The notes under the pieces are model-generated. The model was given only the letters and a program-made list of their open reading frames with translations. It searched no databases and had not been told where the DNA came from. The position numbers were made by a program, and so were the translations under genes. From an uncultured Lachnospiraceae bacterium (GTDB lineage Bacteria; Bacillota; Clostridia; Lachnospirales; Lachnospiraceae), in NCBI GenBank assembly GCA_902767135.1, contig CACXGE010000027.1, forward strand, positions 20,870 through 84,869: DNA of 64,000 nucleotides, in the 5' to 3' direction. Positions within the stretch are counted from its first letter, which is position 1; each line of letters begins with the position of its first letter. Positions 7,761 through 17,049 of the stretch are shown one piece after another.

Positions 7761-9815
7761 ATGAATATAACAGACAATATTACAGCATTAAAGGGGATTG
7801 GGGAAAAGAGTGCAGCTTTATTTCACAAACTAAACATATATACCATTGAAGACCTGATGCGGCATTATCCTAGAGATTATGAAAGCTATGATATGCCTGT
7901 TGGGATACGAATGGTAGAAAAAGATACCCTTCAAAGCATCCGCCTGTCCATAAAGAAAATCGAGGGAGTGAAAAAAGTCAAGAATCTTCAGATATTGAAT
8001 GCAATAGGGGGCGACAGTGAAAATACCATTTTTCTCACCTGGTTTAATATGCCTTTTTTGAGAAATAAATTATCATCTGGTCAGGTAATTGTGAGAGGGA
8101 CTCCCTTTATCAAAAATGGTCGTCTGACTATGGAACAGCCAGAGGTATTTACTTTGGCTGAGTATGAGAAAAAGCAGGGGCAGCTTTTGCCGGTTTATCC
8201 CTTGACTAAGGGACTCACCAACAATGCTATTACCAAGGCAGTGAAACAGGTAATTGACAGCGGAGTGTTAAAGAAAGAATATCTGCCTATAGGGATTCGA
8301 AAAGAGTATGAGTTGGCAGAATATAACTATGCTGTTTCCACCATACATTTTCCCAAGAAATTTGAAGATTTGGTTTATGCCAGAAAGCGTCTTGTGTTTG
8401 ATGAATTCTTTTTCTTTGTTCTGTCTCTTCGTTTGTTAAAGGAGAGTACAGAGAAAATCAGGAATGAATTTGAATTTTCAAAGGATACCATGACAAATTA
8501 TTTGTTAGAACATTTGCCCTTTCAATTGACAAAGGCACAAAAAAGAGCCTTTGAGGATGTGAAAAACAATCTTCGCTCCGAGTACGTAATGAATCGGTTG
8601 ATTCAAGGGGATGTGGGTTCGGGAAAGACTATTGTTGCAGCACTTGCCTTGTGTCTGGCGGCTGAGAATGGATATCAGTCAGCCATGATGGCACCCACAG
8701 AAGTTTTGGCAAAACAGCACTATGAATATTTTGAAGAACTAAGGAAGCAATATGATTTGGATATTACCCCCATCCTTCTCACCGGATCCATGACAGCTAA
8801 ACAAAAGCGGATGGCAAAAGAACGGATAGAGATGGGGATGGCAAATATTGTAATCGGAACCCATACGTTGTTTCAGGAAAGTGTGCATTTTGACCGTCTG
8901 GCACTGGTGGTTACAGATGAACAGCATCGCTTTGGTGTAAGGCAAAGAGAGATGTTGATGGAAAAGGGAAATAATCCCCATGTGCTTGTTATGAGTGCTA
9001 CTCCAATTCCCAGAACACTGGCGATTATCATCTATGGTGACCTGGATATTTCTGTGATTGATGAGCTTCCTGCCAACAGAATTCCAATAAAAAATTGTGT
9101 GGTTGGAACTTCTTATCGTCAGAAAGCCTATGAGTTTATAGAAAAAGAGGTCAGGGCCGGACATCAGGCTTACGTGATTTGTCCTATGGTAGAGGAGAGG
9201 GAAGGAAGGGAAGCAGAGAATGTAGTTGACTATGAAGAAAAATTAAAAGAGATTCTCCCAACAGATATCCATGTGGAATGTTTGCACGGTAAAATGAAAC
9301 CAGGAGCCAAAAATGATATTATGGAGCGTTTTGCATCCAACCAGATTCAGGTGCTGGTATCTACTACGGTGGTGGAAGTAGGGGTCAATGTTCCCAACGC
9401 AACGGTTATGATGGTGGAGAATGCAGAGTTGTTTGGACTTGCCCAATTACATCAGCTCAGAGGAAGAGTGGGAAGAGGAAGTGCCCAGTCTTACTGTATC
9501 TTTGTCAGTGGAAGTGAGAAAGAGGAAACAAAAAAACGTTTAGAAATTCTGAATAAATCCAATGATGGATTCTATATTTCATCAGAGGATTTAAAACTTA
9601 GGGGACCAGGCGACTTATTTGGCGTACGGCAAAGTGGGATTATGGAATTTAAAATCGGAGATATTTTTACAGACGCTGCAATTTTACAGGCTGCCGCAGA
9701 TATGGCAGGAGAGATATGCGAAAATAAGGAAGTATTAGAACAACAGGAATATTGGGAATTAAAGAAATGTCTCAAACGATATTTAGATGGAGAGAGCACA
9801 TCTTTAAGTTTGTAA
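7761..9815 (+). CDS. recG: ATP-dependent DNA helicase RecG
   Basis: Superfamily 2 helicase that reverses stalled forks and migrates branched DNA. The N-terminal wedge/OB domain opens with a helix-hairpin-helix-like LKGIGEKSAALF. Walker A is GDVGSGKT (residues about 283-290), motif II is DEQH in VVTDEQHRFGVRQR (about 386), motif III is MSATPIPRTL, and the C-terminal half has STTVVEVGVNVPNA and the arginine-finger motif QLRGRVGRG. At 684 residues it is full length. Firmicutes commonly place recG downstream of yloU-yloV, as here. Confidence 0.98.
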   Translation: MNITDNITALKGIGEKSAALFHKLNIYTIEDLMRHYPRDYESYDMPVGIRMVEKDTLQSIRLSIKKIEGVKKVKNLQILNAIGGDSENTIFLTWFNMPFLRNKLSSGQVIVRGTPFIKNGRLTMEQPEVFTLAEYEKKQGQLLPVYPLTKGLTNNAITKAVKQVIDSGVLKKEYLPIGIRKEYELAEYNYAVSTIHFPKKFEDLVYARKRLVFDEFFFFVLSLRLLKESTEKIRNEFEFSKDTMTNYLLEHLPFQLTKAQKRAFEDVKNNLRSEYVMNRLIQGDVGSGKTIVAALALCLAAENGYQSAMMAPTEVLAKQHYEYFEELRKQYDLDITPILLTGSMTAKQKRMAKERIEMGMANIVIGTHTLFQESVHFDRLALVVTDEQHRFGVRQREMLMEKGNNPHVLVMSATPIPRTLAIIIYGDLDISVIDELPANRIPIKNCVVGTSYRQKAYEFIEKEVRAGHQAYVICPMVEEREGREAENVVDYEEKLKEILPTDIHVECLHGKMKPGAKNDIMERFASNQIQVLVSTTVVEVGVNVPNATVMMVENAELFGLAQLHQLRGRVGRGSAQSYCIFVSGSEKEETKKRLEILNKSNDGFYISSEDLKLRGPGDLFGVRQSGIMEFKIGDIFTDAAILQAAADMAGEICENKEVLEQQEYWELKKCLKRYLDGESTSLSL

Positions 9816-9844
9816 GAATATTTTATGTTTTTTTGTGACGGGTG

Positions 9845-9853
9845 TGATATAAT
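9845..9853 (+). promoter_or_regulatory. Extended -10 promoter upstream of the AAA+ gene
   Basis: TGATATAAT is a perfect extended -10 (TGn-TATAAT). The region 17 bases upstream has no good -35, which an extended -10 can tolerate. The transcript would have a leader of about 175 bases containing the dispersed repeat. Confidence 0.5.
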
Positions 9854-9957
9854 GTAGATATGAGTGAGACGTAGTATTTATTCAGTGTTGGTTTTGGCAT
9901 TTACTGCCCAGACCGTAGGAAGATGTAGATGATACAAAATCGGACAATTTTGTATGC

Positions 9958-10020
9958 GTCAGCATTGCCCGATTTGCCCATTTGTTCAGTGGTTCTGAAC
10001 AGATGCGTTACGTAAATATT
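9958..10020 (+). repeat. Dispersed intergenic repeat, copy 1
   Basis: GCATTGCCCGATTTGC (from 9962) is followed by a hairpin whose arms are ATTTGTTCA (9980-9988) and TGAACAGAT (9996-10004), loop GTGGTTC, then GTAAATAT. The copy at 35217-35275 matches along the whole length with scattered substitutions, including the TGGTTC of the loop. The repeat lies in the 5' leader of the AAA+ gene. Confidence 0.65.
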
Positions 10021-10037
10021 TTGAAAGGGGAAGATTT

Positions 10038-11768
10038 ATGGTACAAGCATACACAAACGAACAGTTGTTTTCCATCGCAAAAGAAAATTATAACACATTG
10101 CTCTACCACTGTAAGGTCCTTGAAGTGGAAGGGTATTGGGAGGAACCGGAAAAATTATTAAAGTATACTATCAGTGAAGCTTTGGATTTGTATGTTCAAT
10201 CTTTTTTGCTGTTGTATCCAGTATATAATAACAGGATGACAGAGGAAGAGAGAAAATTCCTACTTTGTGTGACAGACAGAAATATGTTGTCCATAGCAGA
10301 AGAAGGGCCGATTTTGGAAGAATCCATTGCCCAGGCGGAAAAAATGATAGCTTCTCCACCAATTTTAATGCAGTTGTGTTCCTTAAAAGACACGCGCAGC
10401 GAAACGAACCTGGCGGAAATGTTTACCGAGACTTTACTGAATATATTTATGGCCATGGCTTATTTGAACCAGGAGAAGGGAACGGCAGCAGTCAGCTACA
10501 TACGAGCTTATTTTAAAGAGGTACAGGCTTTTATCACAGGAGATTTGTTGTATTTAAAAGAGATTGACGAAAAATATATGTTCCGTAAGATTTGCAGTGA
10601 GCATTTTGAAAGAGGACATTTATTTGATGAAAAAGCATCCAGGGCTCAAATGAAAAAGAGAAAAGAAAAGCAACAGCGGGAAGCTGAAAGGATTGCCTTA
10701 GAGGAAGCCAAAGAATTGGAAGAGATGGAAAACGATGACAATCTTGAACTCCAAAATGAGGACAATATAGAGATAGAACTTCAGGAGGTAGTCTTTGAAG
10801 GTTCCGAGGAAGAAGTTGAGACCCAGGTGGTAAGAGAACAGACCATTCCCTCCAAAAAAGAAGTGGTGCTGTCGGAGGAAGAGATTGCCAAGGCTGCCCA
10901 AAAGGCAAAGATGGAAATGGAAGAAGTGAAAGAGGCAAAGAGAGCCGCTGCGTTAGAAAAACTGATGAACGAATTAAATAATCTGATTGGTTTGGAAAAT
11001 GTAAAAAACGAAATGCAGTCCTTGGTGAATCTAATCAAAGTCCGAAAAATGAGGGAACAGCATAATATGCCGCAGATGGAAATGTCTTATCACATGGTAT
11101 TTACCGGAAATCCGGGAACAGGAAAAACTACCGTGGCAAGGATTGTGGCTGGTATCTATAAGGAACTTGGAATTTTGTCCAAAGGCAATTTTATCGAAAC
11201 AGACAGGGCAGGGCTGGTAGCTGGATATATTGGACAGACAGCCATGAAGGTAACAGAGGTAGTGGAGAAAGCTAAGGGAGGCATTCTTTTTATTGATGAG
11301 GCATATTCCTTGAGCAGTCATGATGGTTTGGGGGCTGATTTTGGCACAGAGGCTATTGACACGTTGGTAAAGTTAATGGAAGATAATCGAAATGACTTGG
11401 TGGTGATTGTGGCTGGTTATACAGAAGAAATGAAGGATTTTTTAAAGTCAAATACAGGACTGGTATCCAGATTTAATAAATTTGTGGAATTTAAGGATTA
11501 TTCCAATGAAGAATTGCTTAACATTTTAGTACAGATGGGGAAAAAATCGGCCATGGAATTCACAGAAGATGCATTGGAACATGTAAGAAAAATGTTGGAT
11601 GAAATGACAAAGGAAAAGAGACAGGTGTTTGGAAATGCCAGAGGAATCCGCAATGTATTTGAAAAAATTGTAACCAATCAGGCAAATCGAATTATTGTGC
11701 TGCCGGAGCCAACCATCCAGGAATTATGCCAGATTACATATGTGGATGTGCTGGGAACTATCACATAA
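10038..11768 (+). CDS. CbxX/SpoVK-type AAA+ ATPase with an uncharacterised N-terminal domain
   Basis: The C-terminal 270 residues form a CbxX/CfqX-type AAA+ module: Walker A GNPGTGKT at about 357-364, Walker B ILFIDEAYSL at about 415-424, and arginine-rich GNARGIRNVFEK near the end. Such modules occur in SpoVK and type VII secretion EccA and remodel protein partners. The first 190 residues are a helical domain I cannot assign. Between them lies an acidic, coiled-coil-like linker (about 200-310) rich in EEAKELEEME-like runs. A good AAAGGGGAAG site precedes the ATG. It stands alone between recG and the convergent pilT. The role is unknown; direct assignment as SpoVK would be overreach. Confidence 0.85.
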   Translation: MVQAYTNEQLFSIAKENYNTLLYHCKVLEVEGYWEEPEKLLKYTISEALDLYVQSFLLLYPVYNNRMTEEERKFLLCVTDRNMLSIAEEGPILEESIAQAEKMIASPPILMQLCSLKDTRSETNLAEMFTETLLNIFMAMAYLNQEKGTAAVSYIRAYFKEVQAFITGDLLYLKEIDEKYMFRKICSEHFERGHLFDEKASRAQMKKRKEKQQREAERIALEEAKELEEMENDDNLELQNEDNIEIELQEVVFEGSEEEVETQVVREQTIPSKKEVVLSEEEIAKAAQKAKMEMEEVKEAKRAAALEKLMNELNNLIGLENVKNEMQSLVNLIKVRKMREQHNMPQMEMSYHMVFTGNPGTGKTTVARIVAGIYKELGILSKGNFIETDRAGLVAGYIGQTAMKVTEVVEKAKGGILFIDEAYSLSSHDGLGADFGTEAIDTLVKLMEDNRNDLVVIVAGYTEEMKDFLKSNTGLVSRFNKFVEFKDYSNEELLNILVQMGKKSAMEFTEDALEHVRKMLDEMTKEKRQVFGNARGIRNVFEKIVTNQANRIIVLPEPTIQELCQITYVDVLGTIT

Positions 11769-11810
11769 ACCTATTATTTATAAGATTTTAGATGTGGGAA
11801 CAGAAATGAA

Positions 11811-11841
11811 AAAAAGCGTTGGCCATGTGCCAACGCTTTTT
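11811..11841. terminator. Bidirectional terminator between the AAA+ gene and pilT
   Basis: AAAAAGCGTTGGC pairs with GCCAACGCTTTTT over 13 base pairs with a five-base loop. It serves both converging genes. Confidence 0.92.
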
Positions 11842-11859
11842 GTAAAGGGTTATGTAATA

Positions 11860-12918
11860 TTAGAATAACTTTTTCTCCATTGCAAGTTTATCTACGGAAA
11901 ATTCTAATGCCTCGGCAGCATTGATGCGCTCTTTAGAAAATAAATCGTAGATGCAGTCATCCATAGTCTGCATTCCGATTTTCTTATTTACCTGCACAAT
12001 AGAGTCAATCTGGTGATTCTTACATTCACGAATCAAACTCTTAATCGCAGGGGTACCAAGCATTACCTCAAAAGCAGCCACACGACCCTCGCCGTCGGAG
12101 GTAGGAATTAACTGCTGGGAGATAACGCCCTCCAACACGAAACCAAGCTGTGTACGAATCTGTTGCTGCTGGTGAGGTGGAAATACGTCAATAATACGGT
12201 CAATGGTAGCAGAAGCACCGATGGTATGTAAGGTAGAGAATACCAGGTGACCGGTTTCGGCAGCAGTGATAGCTGTGGAAATAGTGTCAAGGTCACGCAT
12301 TTCTCCTACCAGAATAACATCCGGGTCTTCACGTAGTACCGCACGAAGAGCGTTGCCGTAGGACTGGGTGTCAAGGCCGATTTCTCTTTGGTTTACAATA
12401 CAATTTTTATGTGTATGCAGGTATTCAATCGGGTCTTCCAGTGTTACAATGTGTGAGGTTTTATTCTGATTGATAATGTCAATCAGGGAAGCAAGTGTGG
12501 TAGATTTACCACTACCTGTTGGCCCAGTGACAAGAACCAAACCTCTTTTTCTCTTTGTCAGATTGATTACTGCTTCTGGTACGCCTAACTTTCTGGCATC
12601 AGGAATCTTTGTGGTAATGGTACGCATTACAGCAGCAAGGGTTCCTTTTTGTTTGAAAATATTAACACGAAATCGTCCAATAGAATCAATGGCATGGGAA
12701 AAGTCCACTTCCCCTTTTTCATCAAGAATTGCCTGAGTACGCTTATCTAATATGGGGCGTAACAACTCAACGGTATCCTCGGCACTTAAACGTGGATAAG
12801 GCATGGTCTGTAATTCACCATGCAAACGCATTTTTGGTGGAATACCTACTGAAATATGTAAGTCAGAGGAACCGTTGTTCATTGTGGTAGTCAATAAATC
12901 TTCAATTGTAAAATCCAT
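11860..12918 (-). CDS. pilT: PilT-type type IV pilus retraction ATPase
   Basis: Hexameric ATPase that drives pilus retraction. Visible motifs are Walker A GPTGSGKST (residues 132-140), the Asp box around TLEDPIEYLH, Walker B VILVGEMRDLDT, the His box STLHTIGA and the PilT-type AIKSLIREC near the C-terminus (usually AIRNLIREGK). Two ATGs lie in MTMDF; the second (12918) is favoured because GGGAG is eight bases from it but only two from the first at 12924. The gene is isolated: no pilB, pilC, pilM or pilin gene is adjacent. Length is normal for PilT. Confidence 0.93.
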   Translation of the reverse strand: MDFTIEDLLTTTMNNGSSDLHISVGIPPKMRLHGELQTMPYPRLSAEDTVELLRPILDKRTQAILDEKGEVDFSHAIDSIGRFRVNIFKQKGTLAAVMRTITTKIPDARKLGVPEAVINLTKRKRGLVLVTGPTGSGKSTTLASLIDIINQNKTSHIVTLEDPIEYLHTHKNCIVNQREIGLDTQSYGNALRAVLREDPDVILVGEMRDLDTISTAITAAETGHLVFSTLHTIGASATIDRIIDVFPPHQQQQIRTQLGFVLEGVISQQLIPTSDGEGRVAAFEVMLGTPAIKSLIRECKNHQIDSIVQVNKKIGMQTMDDCIYDLFSKERINAAEALEFSVDKLAMEKKLF

Positions 12919-13198
12919 AGTCATATCTCCCTTATTTTTAATAATTCTGATGTAAGTATAAATGTTTATGACATTCTATTTTATACACTTATCTAAAAGT
13001 ATACTGAATATTGATGAAAATATCAAGGGAATTGTATAAAAAAGTTGTGATTTTGAATAGAAATTTATCATTATTCACGAAAAATAAGTGGTTTTTTCCT
13101 ACTATACAAAAATTCTGCTGTTTGATATACTGATATACGTGTAAATGTGTATTTGAAAAGATATGTAAGTTTATAAAAAACAGTATGGAGGAAAAACT

Positions 13199-15064
13199 GT
13201 GAGAAAACAGGCGTTGTCAGATGAGATTTTATTAAAAATAGATAAACCGGCACGATATATTGGAAATGAAGTCAATTGTATTGTGAAAAATAAAGAGGAG
13301 GTAGAGGTTCGTTTTGCTATGTGCTTTCCGGATGTGTACGAAATAGGAATGTCACATTTGGGAATCCAAATATTGTATGATATGTTTAACCAGTGGGAGG
13401 ATGTATGGTGTGAACGTGTATATTCTCCATGGATGGATTTGGATAAAATTATGAGAGAACAGGATATTCCATTGTTCGCTTTAGAGAGTCAGGATAGTGT
13501 GAAGGACTTTGACTTTTTAGGAATCACCATTCAGTATGAGATGTGCTATACCAATATTTTGCAGGTGTTAGATTTAAGCAAAATTCCATTGTATTCTGTG
13601 GACAGAACCTGGGATGACCCCATTGTCATTGGCGGTGGCCCATGCGCTTACAACCCGGAACCGTTGGCGGATTTCTTTGATTTGTTTTATATGGGAGAGG
13701 GGGAAACCGTTTACCGCAGATTGGTGGATTTGTATAAGGAATGTAAAAAGAAGAATGTGTCCAGAGAAGAATTTATCCGGGAAGCTGGAAAAATTCCTGG
13801 AATCTATGCTCCTTCCATGTATCAGGTAGAGTATAAAGAAGATGGAACCATTCAAAGATTTTATCCTAAATATGAGGATATGCCAAAGAAAATTAAAAAA
13901 GAAATTGTGATGGATATTACCAATACCTATTATCCGGAAGCTCCTGTGGTGCCGTTTATCAAAGCAACCCAGGACAGGGTGGTATTGGAAATTCAAAGGG
14001 GGTGTATCCGGGGCTGTAGATTCTGTCAGGCTGGTATGGTTTACCGTCCGGTGAGAGAACGGGATGTAGAGATGTTAAAAGACAGAGCCTATAAGATGCT
14101 GAAAAATACCGGACATGAGGAGATTTCCTTAAGTTCTCTAAGTTCTAGCGATTACTCCCATTTAGGAGAATTGGTGAATTTTTTAATTGATGAATTTAAG
14201 GGGCAGGGAATCAATGTATCTTTGCCATCCCTTCGAATCGATGCCTTTGCCTTAGATGTTATGAGTAAGGTGCAGGATGTGCGTAAAAGTTCCCTTACCT
14301 TCGCTCCTGAGGCAGGTTCCCAAAGAATGAGAGATGTGATTAACAAAGGTCTCACAGAGGAGGTAATCCTCCGGGGGGCAGGGCTTGCTTTTGAGGCAGG
14401 ATGGAACCGGGTGAAGTTGTATTTTATGCTGGGACTGCCGACGGAGACAGAGGAAGACATCAAGGGAATTGCTTATTTGTCAGAGACAATCGCAAAGCGC
14501 TACTACGAAATTCCCAAGGAAGAAAGAAATGGAAAAGTACAAATTGTGGCAAGTTCTTCCTTTTTTGTGCCAAAGCCTTTTACCCCATTCCAGTGGGCAT
14601 CTATGAATACCAAGGATGAATTTTTGCATAAGGCACACATTGTGAATTCTACCATCAAGGAACAGTTAAACAAGAAGAGTATCAAGTACAATTGGCATGA
14701 GGCAGATGTGACGGTATTAGAGGGGGTGCTTGCCAGAGGTGACAGAAGAGTGGGTAAGGTGATATTAAATGCCTATAAAAATGGAGCCTTGTACGATGCC
14801 TGGTCAGAAACCTTTGACAATGAGATTTGGATGAAGGCCTTTGAGGAAGAACAGGTGGATATCATGTTCTATACCAAAAGAGAACGGGATGTGGAGGAGA
14901 TATTGCCATGGGATTTTATCGATGTAGGTGTTTCTAAGGAATTTCTTAAGAGAGAGTGGGAACGTGCCAAGAGTGAAGTGGTGACCCCTAACTGTCGTAT
15001 GGAATGTCAGGGATGTGGAGCAGCAGGCTTTGGAGGAGGTGTTTGTTTTGAAGCTAAGAATTAA
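13199..15064 (+). CDS. B12-binding/radical SAM protein, TIGR03960 family
   Basis: Radical SAM enzyme of unknown substrate. The SAM-cluster motif is RGCIRGCRFCQAGM with cysteines at residues 269, 273 and 276. The N-terminal region (about 20-220) resembles a cobalamin-binding domain with VCFPDVYEIGMSHLG-like and VIGGGPCAYNPEPLADF segments. A GTG start at 13199 follows TGGAGGAAAAACT. The 3' end overlaps the DUF2344 gene. In Clostridia these two genes commonly precede an RNase E/G and rplU, which suggests a role near RNA or translation; this is inference from conserved order. Confidence 0.9.
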   Translation: MRKQALSDEILLKIDKPARYIGNEVNCIVKNKEEVEVRFAMCFPDVYEIGMSHLGIQILYDMFNQWEDVWCERVYSPWMDLDKIMREQDIPLFALESQDSVKDFDFLGITIQYEMCYTNILQVLDLSKIPLYSVDRTWDDPIVIGGGPCAYNPEPLADFFDLFYMGEGETVYRRLVDLYKECKKKNVSREEFIREAGKIPGIYAPSMYQVEYKEDGTIQRFYPKYEDMPKKIKKEIVMDITNTYYPEAPVVPFIKATQDRVVLEIQRGCIRGCRFCQAGMVYRPVRERDVEMLKDRAYKMLKNTGHEEISLSSLSSSDYSHLGELVNFLIDEFKGQGINVSLPSLRIDAFALDVMSKVQDVRKSSLTFAPEAGSQRMRDVINKGLTEEVILRGAGLAFEAGWNRVKLYFMLGLPTETEEDIKGIAYLSETIAKRYYEIPKEERNGKVQIVASSSFFVPKPFTPFQWASMNTKDEFLHKAHIVNSTIKEQLNKKSIKYNWHEADVTVLEGVLARGDRRVGKVILNAYKNGALYDAWSETFDNEIWMKAFEEEQVDIMFYTKRERDVEEILPWDFIDVGVSKEFLKREWERAKSEVVTPNCRMECQGCGAAGFGGGVCFEAKN

Positions 15065-15758
15065 GTTTACGAAATCAGGTGTTATGGTCTTTATTGGGCA
15101 TCTGGACATTATGAGATATTTTCAAAAGGCAATGCGCCGGGCAGAGATTGATATTGCGTATTCCCAAGGATTCAACCCACACCAGATTATGTCTTTTGCA
15201 CTACCCTTGGGAGTGGGCGTCTATAGCGATGGAGAATACCTGGATATCGAGGCAAACTCTGTAACTTCCTCTGAGGATATGAAAGCAAGGTTAAATAAGG
15301 TGATGGTAGAGGGTGTGACAGTAGAGAGTGTGCGACTTCTTCCAGAGGGAACTGCCAATGCCATGAGCGTTGTGGCAGCGGCAGACTATATTGTAGATTT
15401 TAGAGAAGGTCATCAGTTAAAGGGCTTTGATATGGAAGGGTTCTTAAAATTTTGTGCCCAAGATTCTATTGTGGTGACAAAACAGACCAAGAAGAACACT
15501 CGGGAAATTGACTTGAAGGAATATATGTACCGGATAGAAGAGAAAGATGGAAAAATTTATATGATGATAGGTGCAGGAAGTGCCAATAATATTAAGCCGG
15601 ATTTGATTATGAAGGCATATGCGGATAGTATCGGGGAAGAACTAGATGAACTTGCCCTAAAAGTGAAACGTCTGGATTTGTATGGAGACACAGCAGACGA
15701 AGAGGGAGAACACAATTTTGTATCCCTGGAAGATTTTGGAGAAGAGTTTCATGAGTAA
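15048..15758 (+). CDS. TIGR03936/DUF2344 protein, partner of the radical SAM protein
   Basis: 236-residue protein of unknown activity that nearly always accompanies, or is fused to, the TIGR03960 radical SAM protein. The conserved opening LRIKFTKSGVMVFIGHLDIMR and the YSQGFNPHQIMSFALPLGVG motif identify it. I place the start at TTG 15048, eight bases after GGAGG; it overlaps the end of the radical SAM gene by 17 bases. The next gene also overlaps it, so the three are made together. Its close packing suggests a stoichiometric complex. Confidence 0.88.
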   Translation: MKLRIKFTKSGVMVFIGHLDIMRYFQKAMRRAEIDIAYSQGFNPHQIMSFALPLGVGVYSDGEYLDIEANSVTSSEDMKARLNKVMVEGVTVESVRLLPEGTANAMSVVAAADYIVDFREGHQLKGFDMEGFLKFCAQDSIVVTKQTKKNTREIDLKEYMYRIEEKDGKIYMMIGAGSANNIKPDLIMKAYADSIGEELDELALKVKRLDLYGDTADEEGEHNFVSLEDFGEEFHE

Positions 15759-16959
15759 GGTTGTGATTACCAAACTTCATAAAGCTTTGGTGGCAGCAGG
15801 ATATGAGGAAAACCGTCCTGTGTGGTTTGAGTGCCGGGCGGAGAACCAACCTTCCGTTCTGGGAAATATTTATGTGGCAAAGGTTGTGAATGTAGTAAAA
15901 AATATACAGGCAGCTTTTGTCCAGATTAGTCCGGAACAAATGTGTTACTATTCCTTAAAAGAAAATACAGAGCCGATTTTTGTAAAACAGCAATGCCAGG
16001 GAAAACTGGTGCAAGGGGATGAAATCATTGTCCAGATAGAAAAGGAAGCTTTGAAAACAAAGGACCCGGTGGTTACAGGAAAATTAAATATCCCAGGGAA
16101 ATACATGGCATTGACCACAGAGGATAGAGGAATTGGAGTCTCCAAAAAGTTATCTGTCAAACAGAGAGCAAAATTAAAAGAGTTTTTTGCCACGTTATAT
16201 AGAAAACAGGAGTCTTTTGGAATTGTGGTTAGAACCAATGCAGCTTTTGCTACGTTAGAAGAGTTGGAACAGGAATATGAGTATTTAAAGGAGCAAATGC
16301 AGGGTATTATCGAAAAGGGTATTTACCGGACAGTATACAGCAGGCTCTATGAAGCAAAAGATTTTTATATGGAAAGAATTCAGGATATTCCCATGGATTC
16401 CATGGAAAAGATTGTGACAGATCAAAGGGATGTCTATGAGCAATTGTTGGAATATTACAAAGCCTATGGTTTACAGGGAGCCATGGAGGGAAAACTGGTG
16501 TTTTACCAGGATGAACTATGCCCCCTTAGTGCGCTGTTCAATCTTAAACGTGACCTAGAACGGGCATTGAGTAAACAGGTATGGATGAAGTCGGGAGCCT
16601 ACCTGGTGATAGAGCCTACGGAGGCTTTGACCGTTATTGATGTGAATACAGGAAAGTTTACAGGAAAAAATAAAGACAGACAGCAAACCTTTTTAAAGAT
16701 TAATTTAGAAGCAGCGAGGGAAGCTGCTTTGCAGATACGGTTGAGAAATCTGTCGGGAATCATTCTTATCGATTTTGTGGATTTGGAACAGGAAGAGGAC
16801 CGTGAGACATTGGTGCAGGCGTTGGAGCAGGAACTGGCAAAGGATTCCCTGCCGGTAAATTTTGTGGAGTTGACCAAATTACAACTGGCAGAAATCACCA
16901 GAAAAAAGGTAAAAAAACCGTTGCATGAGCAAATAAGTATACAGGATATCAAAGGATAA
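15751..16959 (+). CDS. Ribonuclease E/G family endoribonuclease, short form
   Basis: Endoribonuclease that processes rRNA and mRNA 5' monophosphate ends. An N-terminal S1-like region (about 30-120) is followed by the RNase H-like/5'-sensor fold and the DNase I-like catalytic part, with magnesium ligands in VIDVNTGKFTG (Asp 297) and ILIDFVDLE (Asp 341, Asp 344). The ATG at 15751 overlaps the upstream TAA and follows GGAGAAG. The product ends at residue 402 with TRKKVKKPLHEQ..., just where the CPxCxG zinc-link occurs in E. coli RNase E/G, so the zinc-link and small domain are missing. Dimerisation may rely on other contacts. Confidence 0.9.
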   Translation: MSKVVITKLHKALVAAGYEENRPVWFECRAENQPSVLGNIYVAKVVNVVKNIQAAFVQISPEQMCYYSLKENTEPIFVKQQCQGKLVQGDEIIVQIEKEALKTKDPVVTGKLNIPGKYMALTTEDRGIGVSKKLSVKQRAKLKEFFATLYRKQESFGIVVRTNAAFATLEELEQEYEYLKEQMQGIIEKGIYRTVYSRLYEAKDFYMERIQDIPMDSMEKIVTDQRDVYEQLLEYYKAYGLQGAMEGKLVFYQDELCPLSALFNLKRDLERALSKQVWMKSGAYLVIEPTEALTVIDVNTGKFTGKNKDRQQTFLKINLEAAREAALQIRLRNLSGIILIDFVDLEQEEDRETLVQALEQELAKDSLPVNFVELTKLQLAEITRKKVKKPLHEQISIQDIKG

Positions 16960-17049
16960 TATAAATCATTTACCAAGAAAGTTTACAATGAATTTTATCC
17001 GTTGGGAGACGGATGGAAGAGTCATGGTGAAAAGGGGAAGTGAATAGAA

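Noticed and set aside
16960..17049. A mobile-element border beside the accessory block
   Set aside because: No terminal inverted repeats, target duplications, integrase or transposase were seen on either side.
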